Shown in pieces: positions 9,107 to 16,788 of a stretch of 64,000 nt of DNA. The number at the start of each line of letters is the position of its first letter. The stretch's first letter is position 1. Under the pieces are notes generated by a model that was given only the letters and a program-made list of their open reading frames with translations, did no database searches and was not told where the DNA came from. The translations under genes and the position numbers were made by a program. The stretch is from Denitromonas sp. (lineage in GTDB: Bacteria > Pseudomonadota > Gammaproteobacteria > Burkholderiales > Rhodocyclaceae), in contig NZ_JAUCBR010000004.1 in assembly GCF_034676725.1 (NCBI RefSeq), positions 318,501 to 382,500 of the forward strand, in the 5' to 3' direction.

Positions 9107-9433
9107 TTAACTCGACAGCGCGACCACAGCCGCGCCCGCGGCCTTCCAGGCCGCGATACCGCCCGCCAGATAGCGCGCGTCGACACCCATCGCCCGCAAC
9201 GCCGCGGCCAGCCCCTGGCTGAGCTCATGTCCGTGTGCGCAATAGAGCACGACGAGAGCGTCGTTCGGAACGGCGTCTTTCCAGTTCAGCCACAGCGCCG
9301 GGTCTTGCCAGCGACCGCCGGCAATCTCGGTGCCATCGGCCTGCCGGGCGGCGAGGCGGCGCGCATCGATGAGGGTGTGGGCGAGTCCGCCGCGCTGCCA
9401 CAGCGCAAGTTCGGCGGGCGTGATGTGGCTCAT
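9107..9433 (-). CDS. Rhodanese-like domain protein of the chromate resistance operon
   Basis: A 108-residue single rhodanese domain. The active-site loop is CAHGHELS with the nucleophile at C65. The C-terminal YLAGGIAAWKAAG is the usual ending of the fold. Such single-domain rhodaneses transfer sulfane sulfur to thiols. The gene follows chrA by 9 bp and is on the same strand. It may supply reduced sulfur or support thiol redox balance during chromate stress; this role is inference from position. Confidence 0.85.
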   Translation of the reverse strand: MSHITPAELALWQRGGLAHTLIDARRLAARQADGTEIAGGRWQDPALWLNWKDAVPNDALVVLYCAHGHELSQGLAAALRAMGVDARYLAGGIAAWKAAGAAVVALSS

Positions 9434-9442
9434 GGTGGTCTC

Positions 9443-10801
9443 CTATCGGAACAGCGACAGCGCGAGGCCGATCACCGCGCAGGCGGCGATGACCGGAATC
9501 ACCCCGGCCTTGAAGCGCAGCAAGGCCACCGCCGCCCCCAGGGCGATGAGCGCCGACACGGCGTCGAAGCGCCCGTCCAGCCCCTCGGGCCACAGCACGT
9601 GGTAGCCGAAAAACAGCGCCAGGTTGAGCACCACGCCCACCACTGCCGCGGTGATGGCGGTCAGCGGTGCGGTAAGGCGGATCTCGCCATGGGTGGATTC
9701 GACCAGCGGGCCGCCCGCCAGAATGAAGAGGAAGGACGGCAGGAAGGTGAACCAGGTCACCAGGCAGGCCGCCACCGCACCGGCCAGAAAGAGCGACTCC
9801 GGCCCGTAGAAGGCTTTGACATAGCCGCCGACGAAACCAGCGAAGGCGACGACCATGATCAGCGGGCCGGGCGTGGTCTCGCCCAATGCGAGGCCGTCGA
9901 TCATCTGCGTGGGGGTGAGCCAGCCGTAGTGGCCGACCGCGCCCTGATACACATAGGGCAGCACGGCGTAGGCGCCGCCAAAGGTGAGCAAGGCGGCCTT
10001 GGTGAAGAACCAGCCCATCTGGGTGAGCGTGTGATCCCAGCCGAGGCCGGCGGTGAGCAGGCCCATGGGCACGATCCACAGCGCCGCCCCGATGGCGAAC
10101 ACGCCAAGCAGGCGCGACCAGGCGAAGCGCGCATGCGCCGGCGTGGGGGTGTCGTCGTCGATCAGGGCACGGCCAAAGCCCTCGCCCGCCTTGCCATGAC
10201 CGCCGCCCGCCGCAAAGTACCGTGGCGCAACCCGCCCGCCGACGTAACCGATCAGCGTCGCCCCCAGCACGATGGCGGGGAATGGCACGTTGAGCGCGAA
10301 AATGGCCACGAACGACGCCCCGGCAATGCCCCACAGCACATTGTTCTTGAGCGCCCGCGAACCGATGCGGTGCGCCGCCTGCAGCACGATGGCCGTCACC
10401 GCCGGCTTGATGCCGTAGAACAGCCCGGCCACCAGCGGCACATCGCCAAAGGCGATATACACCCACGACAGCCCGATGAGGATGAGCAAGGAGGGCAGCA
10501 CGAACAAGGCGCCGGCGACGATACCGCCCCAGCTACGGTGCATGAGCCAGCCGATGTAGGTGGCGAGTTGTTGCGCCTCGGGGCCGGGCAGCACCATGCA
10601 GTAGTTGAGCGCATGCAAAAAGCGTCGCTCCGACAGCCAGCGCCGGCGCTCGACCAGCTCCTGATGCATGATCGCGATCTGCCCGGCCGGGCCACCAAAG
10701 CTGATGAAGCCGAGCTTGAGCCAGAACAGCACGGCCGCGCGGAAACTGACCGGGGCGGGCGGGGTGTCGTCGACTGCGCGAACGGTTTGCATCGTGTTCA
10801 T
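9443..10801 (-). CDS. chrA: Chromate transporter ChrA (long-chain, two CHR domains)
   Basis: A 452-residue inner-membrane exporter of the CHR superfamily, which expels chromate from the cytoplasm. It has the N-terminal segment FISFGGPAGQIAIMHQELVERRRW and the PGPEAQQLATYIGW motif. The second half repeats the arrangement with LTFGGAYAVLPYV and GLALGETTPGPLIMV. This duplicated layout and length are those of proteobacterial ChrA, with about 10 to 13 hydrophobic segments. Its ATG overlaps the chrB stop (ATGA), so it is translationally coupled to chrB, and the rhodanese gene follows. Confidence 0.93.
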   Translation of the reverse strand: MNTMQTVRAVDDTPPAPVSFRAAVLFWLKLGFISFGGPAGQIAIMHQELVERRRWLSERRFLHALNYCMVLPGPEAQQLATYIGWLMHRSWGGIVAGALFVLPSLLILIGLSWVYIAFGDVPLVAGLFYGIKPAVTAIVLQAAHRIGSRALKNNVLWGIAGASFVAIFALNVPFPAIVLGATLIGYVGGRVAPRYFAAGGGHGKAGEGFGRALIDDDTPTPAHARFAWSRLLGVFAIGAALWIVPMGLLTAGLGWDHTLTQMGWFFTKAALLTFGGAYAVLPYVYQGAVGHYGWLTPTQMIDGLALGETTPGPLIMVVAFAGFVGGYVKAFYGPESLFLAGAVAACLVTWFTFLPSFLFILAGGPLVESTHGEIRLTAPLTAITAAVVGVVLNLALFFGYHVLWPEGLDGRFDAVSALIALGAAVALLRFKAGVIPVIAACAVIGLALSLFR

Positions 10802-11736
10802 GTCGTCGCTCCGGCATCAAAGCGCGTCAGCAAGGCATCGAACACCGCGCTGGCCGCGCTCAACAGGGCGTCGTCATCGGCCATCGACTCGCGCAGGCCC
10901 GCCAGCACGCTCTCCACCCCCACCGCTTCGGGCGGCTGCACGCCGCCGACGTCGAGGTAGTGCACCAGCCTGCCCAGACGCGCCAGCGCGGGTTGCACCA
11001 GGCCGAAGCTCGCCATCAGCACTTCAACGCTCACCCGCCCGCCCACATGGCTGAAGCGCGCGCCATCGAAGTCGAAGCCGAGTGCGTCAGCCGGGCAGTC
11101 GCCCGGCGTAGCCAGCCACACGATGCGCGCCGCCGGGTCGATGAACCGACGGATCAGCCACGCGCAGGCGAGGCGGTCCACCCACGGCCGCCGACGCGTC
11201 GCCCAGGTGCGGCCCTGGAAGTCGGCCGGGTCCAACACATCGATCTGCCCGGCGATCGCGTGTGGCTCGTCGGGCGACAGCACACGGGCGGTGTCTTGTT
11301 CCAGCGCCTGCAAGGCCGACGCGACCTGTTGCTGCGCCGCGCCGGGGAAGAAGTCGATGGCGACGATCTGCGCGAGGCTTCTGCGCAGCTTGCGTGCCTG
11401 CTTGACCACCGCCGCCACCGTATCGGCCGACAAGCCCTCGCGCGCGGCGGCGACCTCGGCCAGCAGCGCGGCGTAGTCATCGCCCCGGTCGAACAAGGCG
11501 GCAAAGTCGGCATCGTCCGGCGCGGCCACCTGCAGCACATAGGCACTGCCGCCGCCGTCGCGTACATCGGCGGCCACGTTTTCGAGCAGCTCGGCGCGGG
11601 CAGCCCCCTGCGGCATGAGGTAGACACCGTCACGCAACACCGCTGCGCCAGAGTGCTTGAGTGCGCGCCACGCACGCATGCGCACCGTGGCGTTTTCGGT
11701 GGGCAGGGTGAGGATGAGGGCAAGCCAAGAAGTCAT
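10798..11736 (-). CDS. chrB: Chromate resistance protein ChrB (regulator)
   Basis: A 312-residue ChrB. The N-terminal portion (about 1-150) begins WLALILTLPTENATVRMRAWRALKHSGAAVLRDGVYLMP. The C-terminal ChrB domain contains TWATRRRPWVDRLACAWLIRRFIDPAARIVWL and GFDFDGARFSHVGGRVSVEVL. In characterised systems ChrB is a chromate-responsive regulator of chrA. I chose the ATG at 11736, because longer upstream frames run into the promoter. It is the first gene of the operon chrB-chrA-rhodanese-ycaQ, and an inverted repeat lies 27 bp upstream. Confidence 0.9.
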   Translation of the reverse strand: MTSWLALILTLPTENATVRMRAWRALKHSGAAVLRDGVYLMPQGAARAELLENVAADVRDGGGSAYVLQVAAPDDADFAALFDRGDDYAALLAEVAAAREGLSADTVAAVVKQARKLRRSLAQIVAIDFFPGAAQQQVASALQALEQDTARVLSPDEPHAIAGQIDVLDPADFQGRTWATRRRPWVDRLACAWLIRRFIDPAARIVWLATPGDCPADALGFDFDGARFSHVGGRVSVEVLMASFGLVQPALARLGRLVHYLDVGGVQPPEAVGVESVLAGLRESMADDDALLSAASAVFDALLTRFDAGATT

Positions 11737-11762
11737 GCAACAAACTCTACAACGTCGTAGCG

Positions 11763-11777
11763 TACATTGCATATGTA
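11763..11777. promoter_or_regulatory. Inverted repeat upstream of chrB, candidate operator
   Basis: TACAT-TGCAT-ATGTA, with perfect 5-base arms around a 5-base centre, begins 27 bp upstream of the chrB start. It sits between the amt terminator and the chromate operon, so it can only serve chrB. It is a candidate site for ChrB autoregulation; no binding data are implied. Confidence 0.5.
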
Positions 11778-11798
11778 TTTTTATCGCGCCACCCAAAC

Positions 11799-11819
11799 AA
11801 AACGGCCCCGCAGGGCCGT
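11799..11819 (-). terminator. Intrinsic terminator of amt
   Basis: Stem ACGGCCC (11802-11808) and GGGCCGT (11813-11819) with loop CGCA. Read on the minus strand it is followed by TTTTGTTTG. It lies 25 bp after the amt stop. Confidence 0.75.
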
Positions 11820-11844
11820 CGTGCTGACATGGCTCCAGGCACGC

Positions 11845-13047
11845 TTACCAGCTGGCGTCCCGATCCGGCGTGGCCGAAATCTTGTGGATGGTGAGGTCGG
11901 CGCCTTCGTACTCTTCTTCGGCGTCCAGGCGCAGGCGGGTGACGGTCTTGATGCCGCCATACACCAGCAGGCCACCGGCAAAGGCAAAGGCCACCCCGGC
12001 CACGGTGCCGACGAGCTGGCTCATGAAACTGACGCCGCCCATGCCGCCAAGCGCGGTCGAACCGAAGATGCCGGCGGCAATGCCGCCCCAGGCACCGCAC
12101 AGGCCGTGCAGCGGCCACACGCCGAGCACATCGTCGATCTTCCAGCGGTTCTGGGTGAGGGTGAAGAGCTGGACGAAGAGCACACCGGCCACCACGCCGA
12201 CTGCCAGCGCACCAATCGGGTGCATCAGGTCGGAGCCGGCACACACCGCCACCAGCCCCGCCAGCGGGCCGTTGTGCACAAAGCCCGGGTCGTTCTTGCC
12301 CATCACCAGCGCGGCGAGCGTGCCGCCAACCATGGCCATGAGCGAATTGACCGCGACCAGACCGCTGATGCCTTCCACCGTCTGCGCGCTCATCACGTTG
12401 AAGCCGAACCAGCCCACAGTGAGGATCCAGGCGCCCAGCGCCAGGAAGGGGATGCTGGAGGGCGGGTGCGCGGCGATGGCGCCCGACTTGTTGTAGCGGC
12501 CATGGCGGGCGCCGAGCAGCAGCACCGCAGCCAGCGCAATCCAGCCACCGACGGCATGCACCACGACGCTGCCGGCAAAGTCATGGAAGGTCGCGCCAAA
12601 AGTGGCCTCCAGCCAGGCCTGGAAGCCGAAGTTGCTGTTCCAGATCAGGCCTTCGAAGAAGGGATAGACCAGACCGACCAGCAGCGCGGTCGCCGCCAGT
12701 TGCGGGTAGAAGCGCGCCCGCTCGGCGATACCGCCGGAGATGATCGCCGGAATGGCGGCGGCGAAAGTGAGCAGGAAGAAGAACTTCACCAGGTCGTAGC
12801 CACTGCGCGCGGCCAGCACATCGGCGCCCTGGAAGAAGCTGACACCATAGGCGACGGCGTAGCCGACAAAGAAGTAGGCAATGGTCGACACGCTGAAGTC
12901 GACCAGGATCTTGACCAGCGCATTGACCTGGTTCTTGCGGCGAACGGTGCCGACTTCGAGAAACGCGAAGCCCGCGTGCATGGCCAGCACCATGATGGCG
13001 CCCAACAGCACGAAGAGGACGTCACTGGATGTCTTGAACTGCTCCAT
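11845..13047 (-). CDS. amt: Ammonium transporter (Amt family)
   Basis: A 400-residue inner-membrane ammonium channel with 11 or so hydrophobic segments. The twin histidines of the conduction pore are visible in DFAGSVVVHAVGG and GVWPLHGLCGAWGG. The family segments FFLLTFAAAIPAIISGGIAERARF and NKSGAIAAHPPSSIPFLALGAWIL are also present. It lacks the N-terminal cleaved signal seen in some Amt proteins. The start at 13047 is fixed by an AAGGAGC ribosome site 6 bases upstream. No glnK lies next to it. A sigma-54 promoter and NtrC-type boxes upstream indicate induction by nitrogen limitation. Confidence 0.93.
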   Translation of the reverse strand: MEQFKTSSDVLFVLLGAIMVLAMHAGFAFLEVGTVRRKNQVNALVKILVDFSVSTIAYFFVGYAVAYGVSFFQGADVLAARSGYDLVKFFFLLTFAAAIPAIISGGIAERARFYPQLAATALLVGLVYPFFEGLIWNSNFGFQAWLEATFGATFHDFAGSVVVHAVGGWIALAAVLLLGARHGRYNKSGAIAAHPPSSIPFLALGAWILTVGWFGFNVMSAQTVEGISGLVAVNSLMAMVGGTLAALVMGKNDPGFVHNGPLAGLVAVCAGSDLMHPIGALAVGVVAGVLFVQLFTLTQNRWKIDDVLGVWPLHGLCGAWGGIAAGIFGSTALGGMGGVSFMSQLVGTVAGVAFAFAGGLLVYGGIKTVTRLRLDAEEEYEGADLTIHKISATPDRDASW

Positions 13048-13049
13048 GG

Positions 13050-13081
13050 AAATGCTCCTTTTGCACAATGGCGGAGCATTT
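13050..13081. promoter_or_regulatory. 9-bp inverted repeat spanning the amt start region
   Basis: AAATGCTCC (13050-13058) and GGAGCATTT (13073-13081) are perfect complements around a 14-base centre. On the minus strand the second copy contains the amt ribosome site. The predicted transcription start near 13071 lies inside it, so it may be an operator. It would hide the ribosome site in RNA only for transcripts starting further upstream. Confidence 0.5.
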
Positions 13082-13097
13082 AGCAGATCACGTGCCA
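13082..13097 (-). promoter_or_regulatory. Sigma-54 (-24/-12) promoter of amt
   Basis: The minus strand reads TGGCACG-TGAT-CTGCT, one mismatch from the consensus TGGCACG-N4-TTGCW, with correct GG-to-GC spacing. Transcription should start near 13071, 24 bp before the start codon. Confidence 0.8.
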
Positions 13098-13159
13098 GCT
13101 ACAGCTTTCTTTGTTTTCAGCAACTTAGCAAGTCACGCCCCAAAGCAGCGCATCACAAC

Positions 13160-13176
13160 AGCACCATTGCGGTGCG
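13160..13176. promoter_or_regulatory. NtrC-type enhancer box upstream of amt (proximal)
   Basis: AGCACC-ATTGC-GGTGCG matches the NtrC consensus TGCACC-N5-GGTGCA in most arm positions. Its centre is about 97 bp upstream of the predicted amt transcription start, the usual distance for an NtrC enhancer. Confidence 0.72.
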
Positions 13177-13222
13177 CCCCGGGGCCCAAACGGCCCCATC
13201 AGCGTGCATGGGCTCGGCACAA

Positions 13223-13239
13223 TGCGTCATTGCGGTGCA
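13223..13239. promoter_or_regulatory. NtrC-type enhancer box upstream of amt (distal, overlapping mltA 3' end)
   Basis: TGCGTC-ATTGC-GGTGCA has one strong and one weaker half-site. It is centred 63 bp (about six helical turns) from the proximal box and overlaps the mltA stop codon. Confidence 0.55.
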
Positions 13240-14492
13240 AGCGTCTTGGGCAGCAGCACCCACATGGCACCGGCCTGCTTCATGCGGCCGGCCTCCGCCC
13301 CGGCGGCATCGCCGAAGCCCCAGAAGAAGTCGGCCCGCACCCCGCCGCGGATGGCACTGCCGGTGTCCTGCGCCATCACCAGCTGGCGCAGCGGCTGTCT
13401 GGTGTTGGGACGGGTGGTGTCGAGGAACACCGGCGCCCCCAGCGGCACGCTCTGGCGATCGACCGCGATGCTGCGCTCGGCCACCAGCGGCACACCGAGC
13501 GCGCCGATGGGGCCTTCGTCGTTCGCCGGCAGGGGGCGGAAGAAGACATAGCTGGGGTTCTGGTCGAGCAGTTCGCGCAAGCGCGAGGGGTTGGCACGCG
13601 CCCAGCGCTGGATGCCCTGCATCGAGGCCTCGGAGAGCTTCAGCGCGCCCTGCTCCACCAACCACTTGCCGATCGACTTGTAGGGGTGGCCGTTCTGGTC
13701 GGCATAGCCGATGCGCAGAAAGCTGCCGTCGGGCAGCTCGACCCGGCCCGAGCCCTGCACCTGCAGGAAGAACAGTGCGATCGGGTCGTCCGCCCAGGCC
13801 AGCACCGGCGCGGGGAAGGCGTCGCCCTGCGCGGCCACGTCGCGTCGTGTCCAGTAGGGCACCAACCGGTTGCCCTCGAGCCGGCCGCGCAGGCGCAAGG
13901 GCTTGAGCTCGGGGTAGATGCTCGCCAGGTCGACCGACACCATGTCCTGCGGCACGCCATGGATCGGCCACGCGTACTGGGCGGAGCGGTCGACACTGCC
14001 GCGGATTAGCGGCTCGTAATAGCCGGTGACCAGGCCGCTGGTGCTGTTGTCGGCATTGCGCACCTGCCAGGGGCGAAAGTTGCTGTCGAAGAACTGGCGC
14101 ACCACGGCGCGCGGCGGCGCATCGCCCAGCGCGTCGGCCTGCGCGCACACCGACGCCCAGGCGGCGTCCTTGCGCAGCACGCGGCAGGAGCGCTGCCAGG
14201 CGGGCCACGCGGCCTCGATGGCATCGGCCTGCCAGCCCGGCAGGTCGGTCCAGCGCGCAGCGACCAGCCGACCGGGCGCCACTGCAGGCGCAGCCACCGG
14301 CGCCGACGGAGGCGCCACAGGGGCAGGCTGCGGTTTGGGCGGCACCGGCGCGGGCGCCGGCTGCGGCACGGTTTGCGTCACCGGCGGCACCTGGGCGCAG
14401 GGCGGACAGTCAAGCGGGCGCTCGGTGGCGCAGGCCGACAAAAAGACACACAACCCGGCCACACGGAGCCAGGCGGGCAGACGAAGGAACAT
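13227..14492 (-). CDS. mltA: Membrane-bound lytic murein transglycosylase A (MltA), lipoprotein
   Basis: A 421-residue outer-membrane lipoprotein that cleaves peptidoglycan glycan strands to anhydromuropeptides. The N-terminus is a lipoprotein signal with lipobox LSAC, then a proline-rich linker (about residues 35-75). The MltA domain includes GLVTGYYEPLIRGS and the lipid-proximal VQGSGRVELPDG. The C-terminal 3D domain reads VMAQDTGSAIRGGVRADFFWGFG and carries the catalytic aspartate region. I chose the ATG at 14492 because the signal peptide begins there; longer frames add a non-signal extension. Confidence 0.93.
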   Translation of the reverse strand: MFLRLPAWLRVAGLCVFLSACATERPLDCPPCAQVPPVTQTVPQPAPAPVPPKPQPAPVAPPSAPVAAPAVAPGRLVAARWTDLPGWQADAIEAAWPAWQRSCRVLRKDAAWASVCAQADALGDAPPRAVVRQFFDSNFRPWQVRNADNSTSGLVTGYYEPLIRGSVDRSAQYAWPIHGVPQDMVSVDLASIYPELKPLRLRGRLEGNRLVPYWTRRDVAAQGDAFPAPVLAWADDPIALFFLQVQGSGRVELPDGSFLRIGYADQNGHPYKSIGKWLVEQGALKLSEASMQGIQRWARANPSRLRELLDQNPSYVFFRPLPANDEGPIGALGVPLVAERSIAVDRQSVPLGAPVFLDTTRPNTRQPLRQLVMAQDTGSAIRGGVRADFFWGFGDAAGAEAGRMKQAGAMWVLLPKTLAPQ

Positions 14493-14577
14493 GGCGAACA
14501 GATCAGTTACACTCGAACGAGCGAAGCCGGCAGTATAGCCGCGACCGCCCTCCTCCAACCTGCCACCGGAGCCTGCC

Positions 14578-14688
14578 ATGTGGGTGATCCTGCTCGAAGC
14601 CGGCGTTGCGCTGGCATTGTTGCTCGTGATTGTCTGGGCCACCTGGCCACGCAAGAAGAACACCACCGATGACACCGACCACCCCTGA
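14578..14688 (+). CDS. Small single-pass membrane protein (36 residues)
   Basis: ATG at 14578 is preceded by a GGAG ribosome site with 7-base spacing and encodes 36 residues. A hydrophobic helix (about residues 3-21, WVILLEAGVALALLLVIVW) is followed by WPRKK and an acidic tail, the pattern of a membrane anchor with a positive-inside cytoplasmic end. The stop lies 20 bp inside the next gene, so the two are probably translationally coupled. I do not recognise a named family. The ribosome site, topology and coupling support a real gene. Confidence 0.65.
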   Translation: MWVILLEAGVALALLLVIVWATWPRKKNTTDDTDHP

Positions 14689-15544
14689 CCTGGCCGCCTT
14701 TTTTGCGCGGCTCGAAAAAACCCTCGATCGGCTCGACGCCTGGCTGCCCGCCCCGCCGGCCGCGCCGGACTGGAACAGCGCCATTGCCTTCCGCTGGCTG
14801 CGCCGCGGCGCCCAGGCCCGGCTCGAGGCCATTCCCCACCCGCACCTGATCCGCGTCGAAGACCTGCAGGATGTGGCCGACCAGGTCGAGCGCCTCGACG
14901 CCAACACCCGCCAGTTCGTCAAAGGGCGCCGCGCCAACAACGCGCTGCTCACCGGCGCGCGCGGCACCGGCAAATCCTCACTGGTCAAGGCCATGCTGGC
15001 GCGCTACGCCGACAAGGGCCTGCGCCTGATCGAGGTGGACAAGCAGGACTTGATGGATCTGCCGGAGATCGTCGAACTGGTGCGCCAGCGCCCCGAGCGC
15101 TTCGTGCTGTTCTGCGACGACCTCTCCTTCGAGGACGCCGAGCCGGCCTACAAGGCGCTCAAGAGCGTGCTCGACGGCTCGCTCGCCGCGGTGCCCGACA
15201 ACGTCATCATCTACGCCACCTCCAACCGGCGCCACCTGATGCCCGAGTACCACGCCGAGAACCGCGAGGCACACAACATCGACGGCGAGATCCACCCCGG
15301 CGAAGCGGTCGAGGAGAAAATCTCACTGTCCGAGCGCTTCGGCCTGTGGCTGTCCTTCTACCCCTTCAGCCAGGATGCGTATCTGGACATCGTGGCGCAC
15401 TGGCTGGGCGAATTCGGCGTCAGCGCCGCCAAGATCGAAAAAGCCCGCACCGACGCCCTGCAGTGGGCACTGATGCGCGGCTCGCGCAGCGGCCGCGTGG
15501 CCTGGCAGTTCGCCCGCGACTACGCCGGCCGGCACACCAAGTGA
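14669..15544 (+). CDS. DUF815 family AAA-type ATPase
   Basis: A 291-residue P-loop protein of the DUF815 group. Walker A is GARGTGKSS (residues 96-104), Walker B is VLFCDDLSF, and the sensor-like segment IIYATSNRRHLMPEY is typical of the group. The segment EEKISLSERFGLWLSFYPFSQDAYLDIV is the family hallmark. The biological role is not established. The start at 14669 overlaps the small membrane protein gene, and the Nudix gene follows after 7 bp, an order common in beta- and gammaproteobacteria. Confidence 0.88.
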   Translation: MTPTTPDLAAFFARLEKTLDRLDAWLPAPPAAPDWNSAIAFRWLRRGAQARLEAIPHPHLIRVEDLQDVADQVERLDANTRQFVKGRRANNALLTGARGTGKSSLVKAMLARYADKGLRLIEVDKQDLMDLPEIVELVRQRPERFVLFCDDLSFEDAEPAYKALKSVLDGSLAAVPDNVIIYATSNRRHLMPEYHAENREAHNIDGEIHPGEAVEEKISLSERFGLWLSFYPFSQDAYLDIVAHWLGEFGVSAAKIEKARTDALQWALMRGSRSGRVAWQFARDYAGRHTK

Positions 15545-15551
15545 GGCCCGC

Positions 15552-16505
15552 ATGACCGACTCCCCCGCCCCCAAGAAACGCGTGGACGTCGCCGCCGCCG
15601 TCATCACCCAGGCCGACGGCAGCGTGCTGCTCGGCCAGCGCGCCCCTGGCACCTTCTACCCCGGCTACTGGGAGTTCCCCGGCGGCAAGGTCGAGCCCGG
15701 CGAGGATCCGCGCGCCGCGCTGATCCGCGAACTCGACGAGGAACTGGGCATCACCGTCGACACCTGCTGGCCGTGGCTGATGCGCGAGCACGACTACGAA
15801 CACGCCAACGTGCGCCTGCACTTCTTTGAAGTGCCCGAGTGGACCGGCGACATCAACGATCATGTGCACAGCGCCCTGGCGTGGGACCACCCCGACCGCT
15901 TCGTGGTCAGCCCCATGCTGCCGGCCAACGGCCCCATCCTCAAGGCGCTGCGCCTGCCGCGCGAAATGGGCATCACCGACGCCGCCCACCTGGGCGCCGA
16001 GGCGCAGCTCGACGCGCTCGACCGCGCCCTGGGCCGCGGCCTCAAGCTGGTGCAGATCCGCGACACCACGCTCGACACCGCCCCGCGCGAGCGCCTCGCG
16101 CATCATGTGGTCCAGCGCTGCAATGCGGCCGGCGCGTTGGCCGTGGTCAATGGCGACGCCGATCTGGCCCGGCGCACCGGCGCCCACGGCCTGCACCTGC
16201 CGGCCCGCCAGCTCATGGCCTGCGGCACCCGGCCCGATTTCGAGTGGGTCGGCGCCTCCTGTCACACCCGCGCCGAGCTCGAACACTGCGCCAAACTCGG
16301 CCTCGATTACGCTGTGGTCGGCCATGTCAACGCCACCCCCAGCCATCCGAACACCCCGGCACTGGGCTGGGACGGCTTCCATGCCCTGACCCGCCTGCTG
16401 CCCATGCCGGTGTTCGCCATCGGCGGCGTCAGCCTCGACCACATGGGGCTCGCTCGCAGCTATGGCGCGCACGGCGTGGCCGGAATTCGGGGGAGCTGGG
16501 GCTAA
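15552..16505 (+). CDS. Nudix hydrolase (MutT-like) fused to a ThiE-like thiamine phosphate synthase domain
   Basis: A 317-residue two-domain protein. Residues about 5-135 are a MutT-type Nudix domain with the box GGKVEPGEDPRAALIRELDEELGI, which hydrolyses 8-oxo-dGTP or similar oxidised nucleotides. Residues about 150-315 resemble the TIM-barrel of thiamine phosphate synthase (VQIRDTTLD, HLPARQLM, SCHTRAEL, PVFAIGGVSLDHM). This fusion is widespread in beta- and gammaproteobacteria. Whether the second domain is catalytic is doubtful, as thiamine genes are not nearby. In many relatives this gene converges directly on yacG; here 2.8 kb of other genes intervene. Confidence 0.9.
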   Translation: MTDSPAPKKRVDVAAAVITQADGSVLLGQRAPGTFYPGYWEFPGGKVEPGEDPRAALIRELDEELGITVDTCWPWLMREHDYEHANVRLHFFEVPEWTGDINDHVHSALAWDHPDRFVVSPMLPANGPILKALRLPREMGITDAAHLGAEAQLDALDRALGRGLKLVQIRDTTLDTAPRERLAHHVVQRCNAAGALAVVNGDADLARRTGAHGLHLPARQLMACGTRPDFEWVGASCHTRAELEHCAKLGLDYAVVGHVNATPSHPNTPALGWDGFHALTRLLPMPVFAIGGVSLDHMGLARSYGAHGVAGIRGSWG

Positions 16506-16788
16506 GCTGGCGGGCAGGCGGAACGCCGTTGTCGATGACATTCACGATGTCGCGGCCGTCGAACCCGCGCTTGGCGTGCCACGAGCGACAGCCGGCTTGA
16601 CGCCAACCTCCGGGCCCACCCGCCCGATGCCCTGACGCCCCTCCACGATAGCGCGTGGCGCCATCGCTGCCTTGCACGCCGTGTCGACGCCATCAAGGGC
16701 CAGGGCGGCGTGCACTCTGGCGCATCACGACCCCGCTGTCCTCGACGATGGGGCCCTCGACCCGATCGCGACCATCGGCGCGCCCGCG

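Noticed and set aside
7856..10960. A single open frame of more than 1,000 codons on the plus strand
   Set aside because: It lies opposite ycaQ, the rhodanese gene, and chrA. Its residues are low-complexity, rich in H, R, Q and G, as expected from antisense reading of GC-rich genes, and no family motif is visible.
16506..16788. A possible gene remnant with the minus-strand string GRDIVNVIDNG
   Set aside because: No start, ribosome site or recognisable family in any frame; treated as intergenic.
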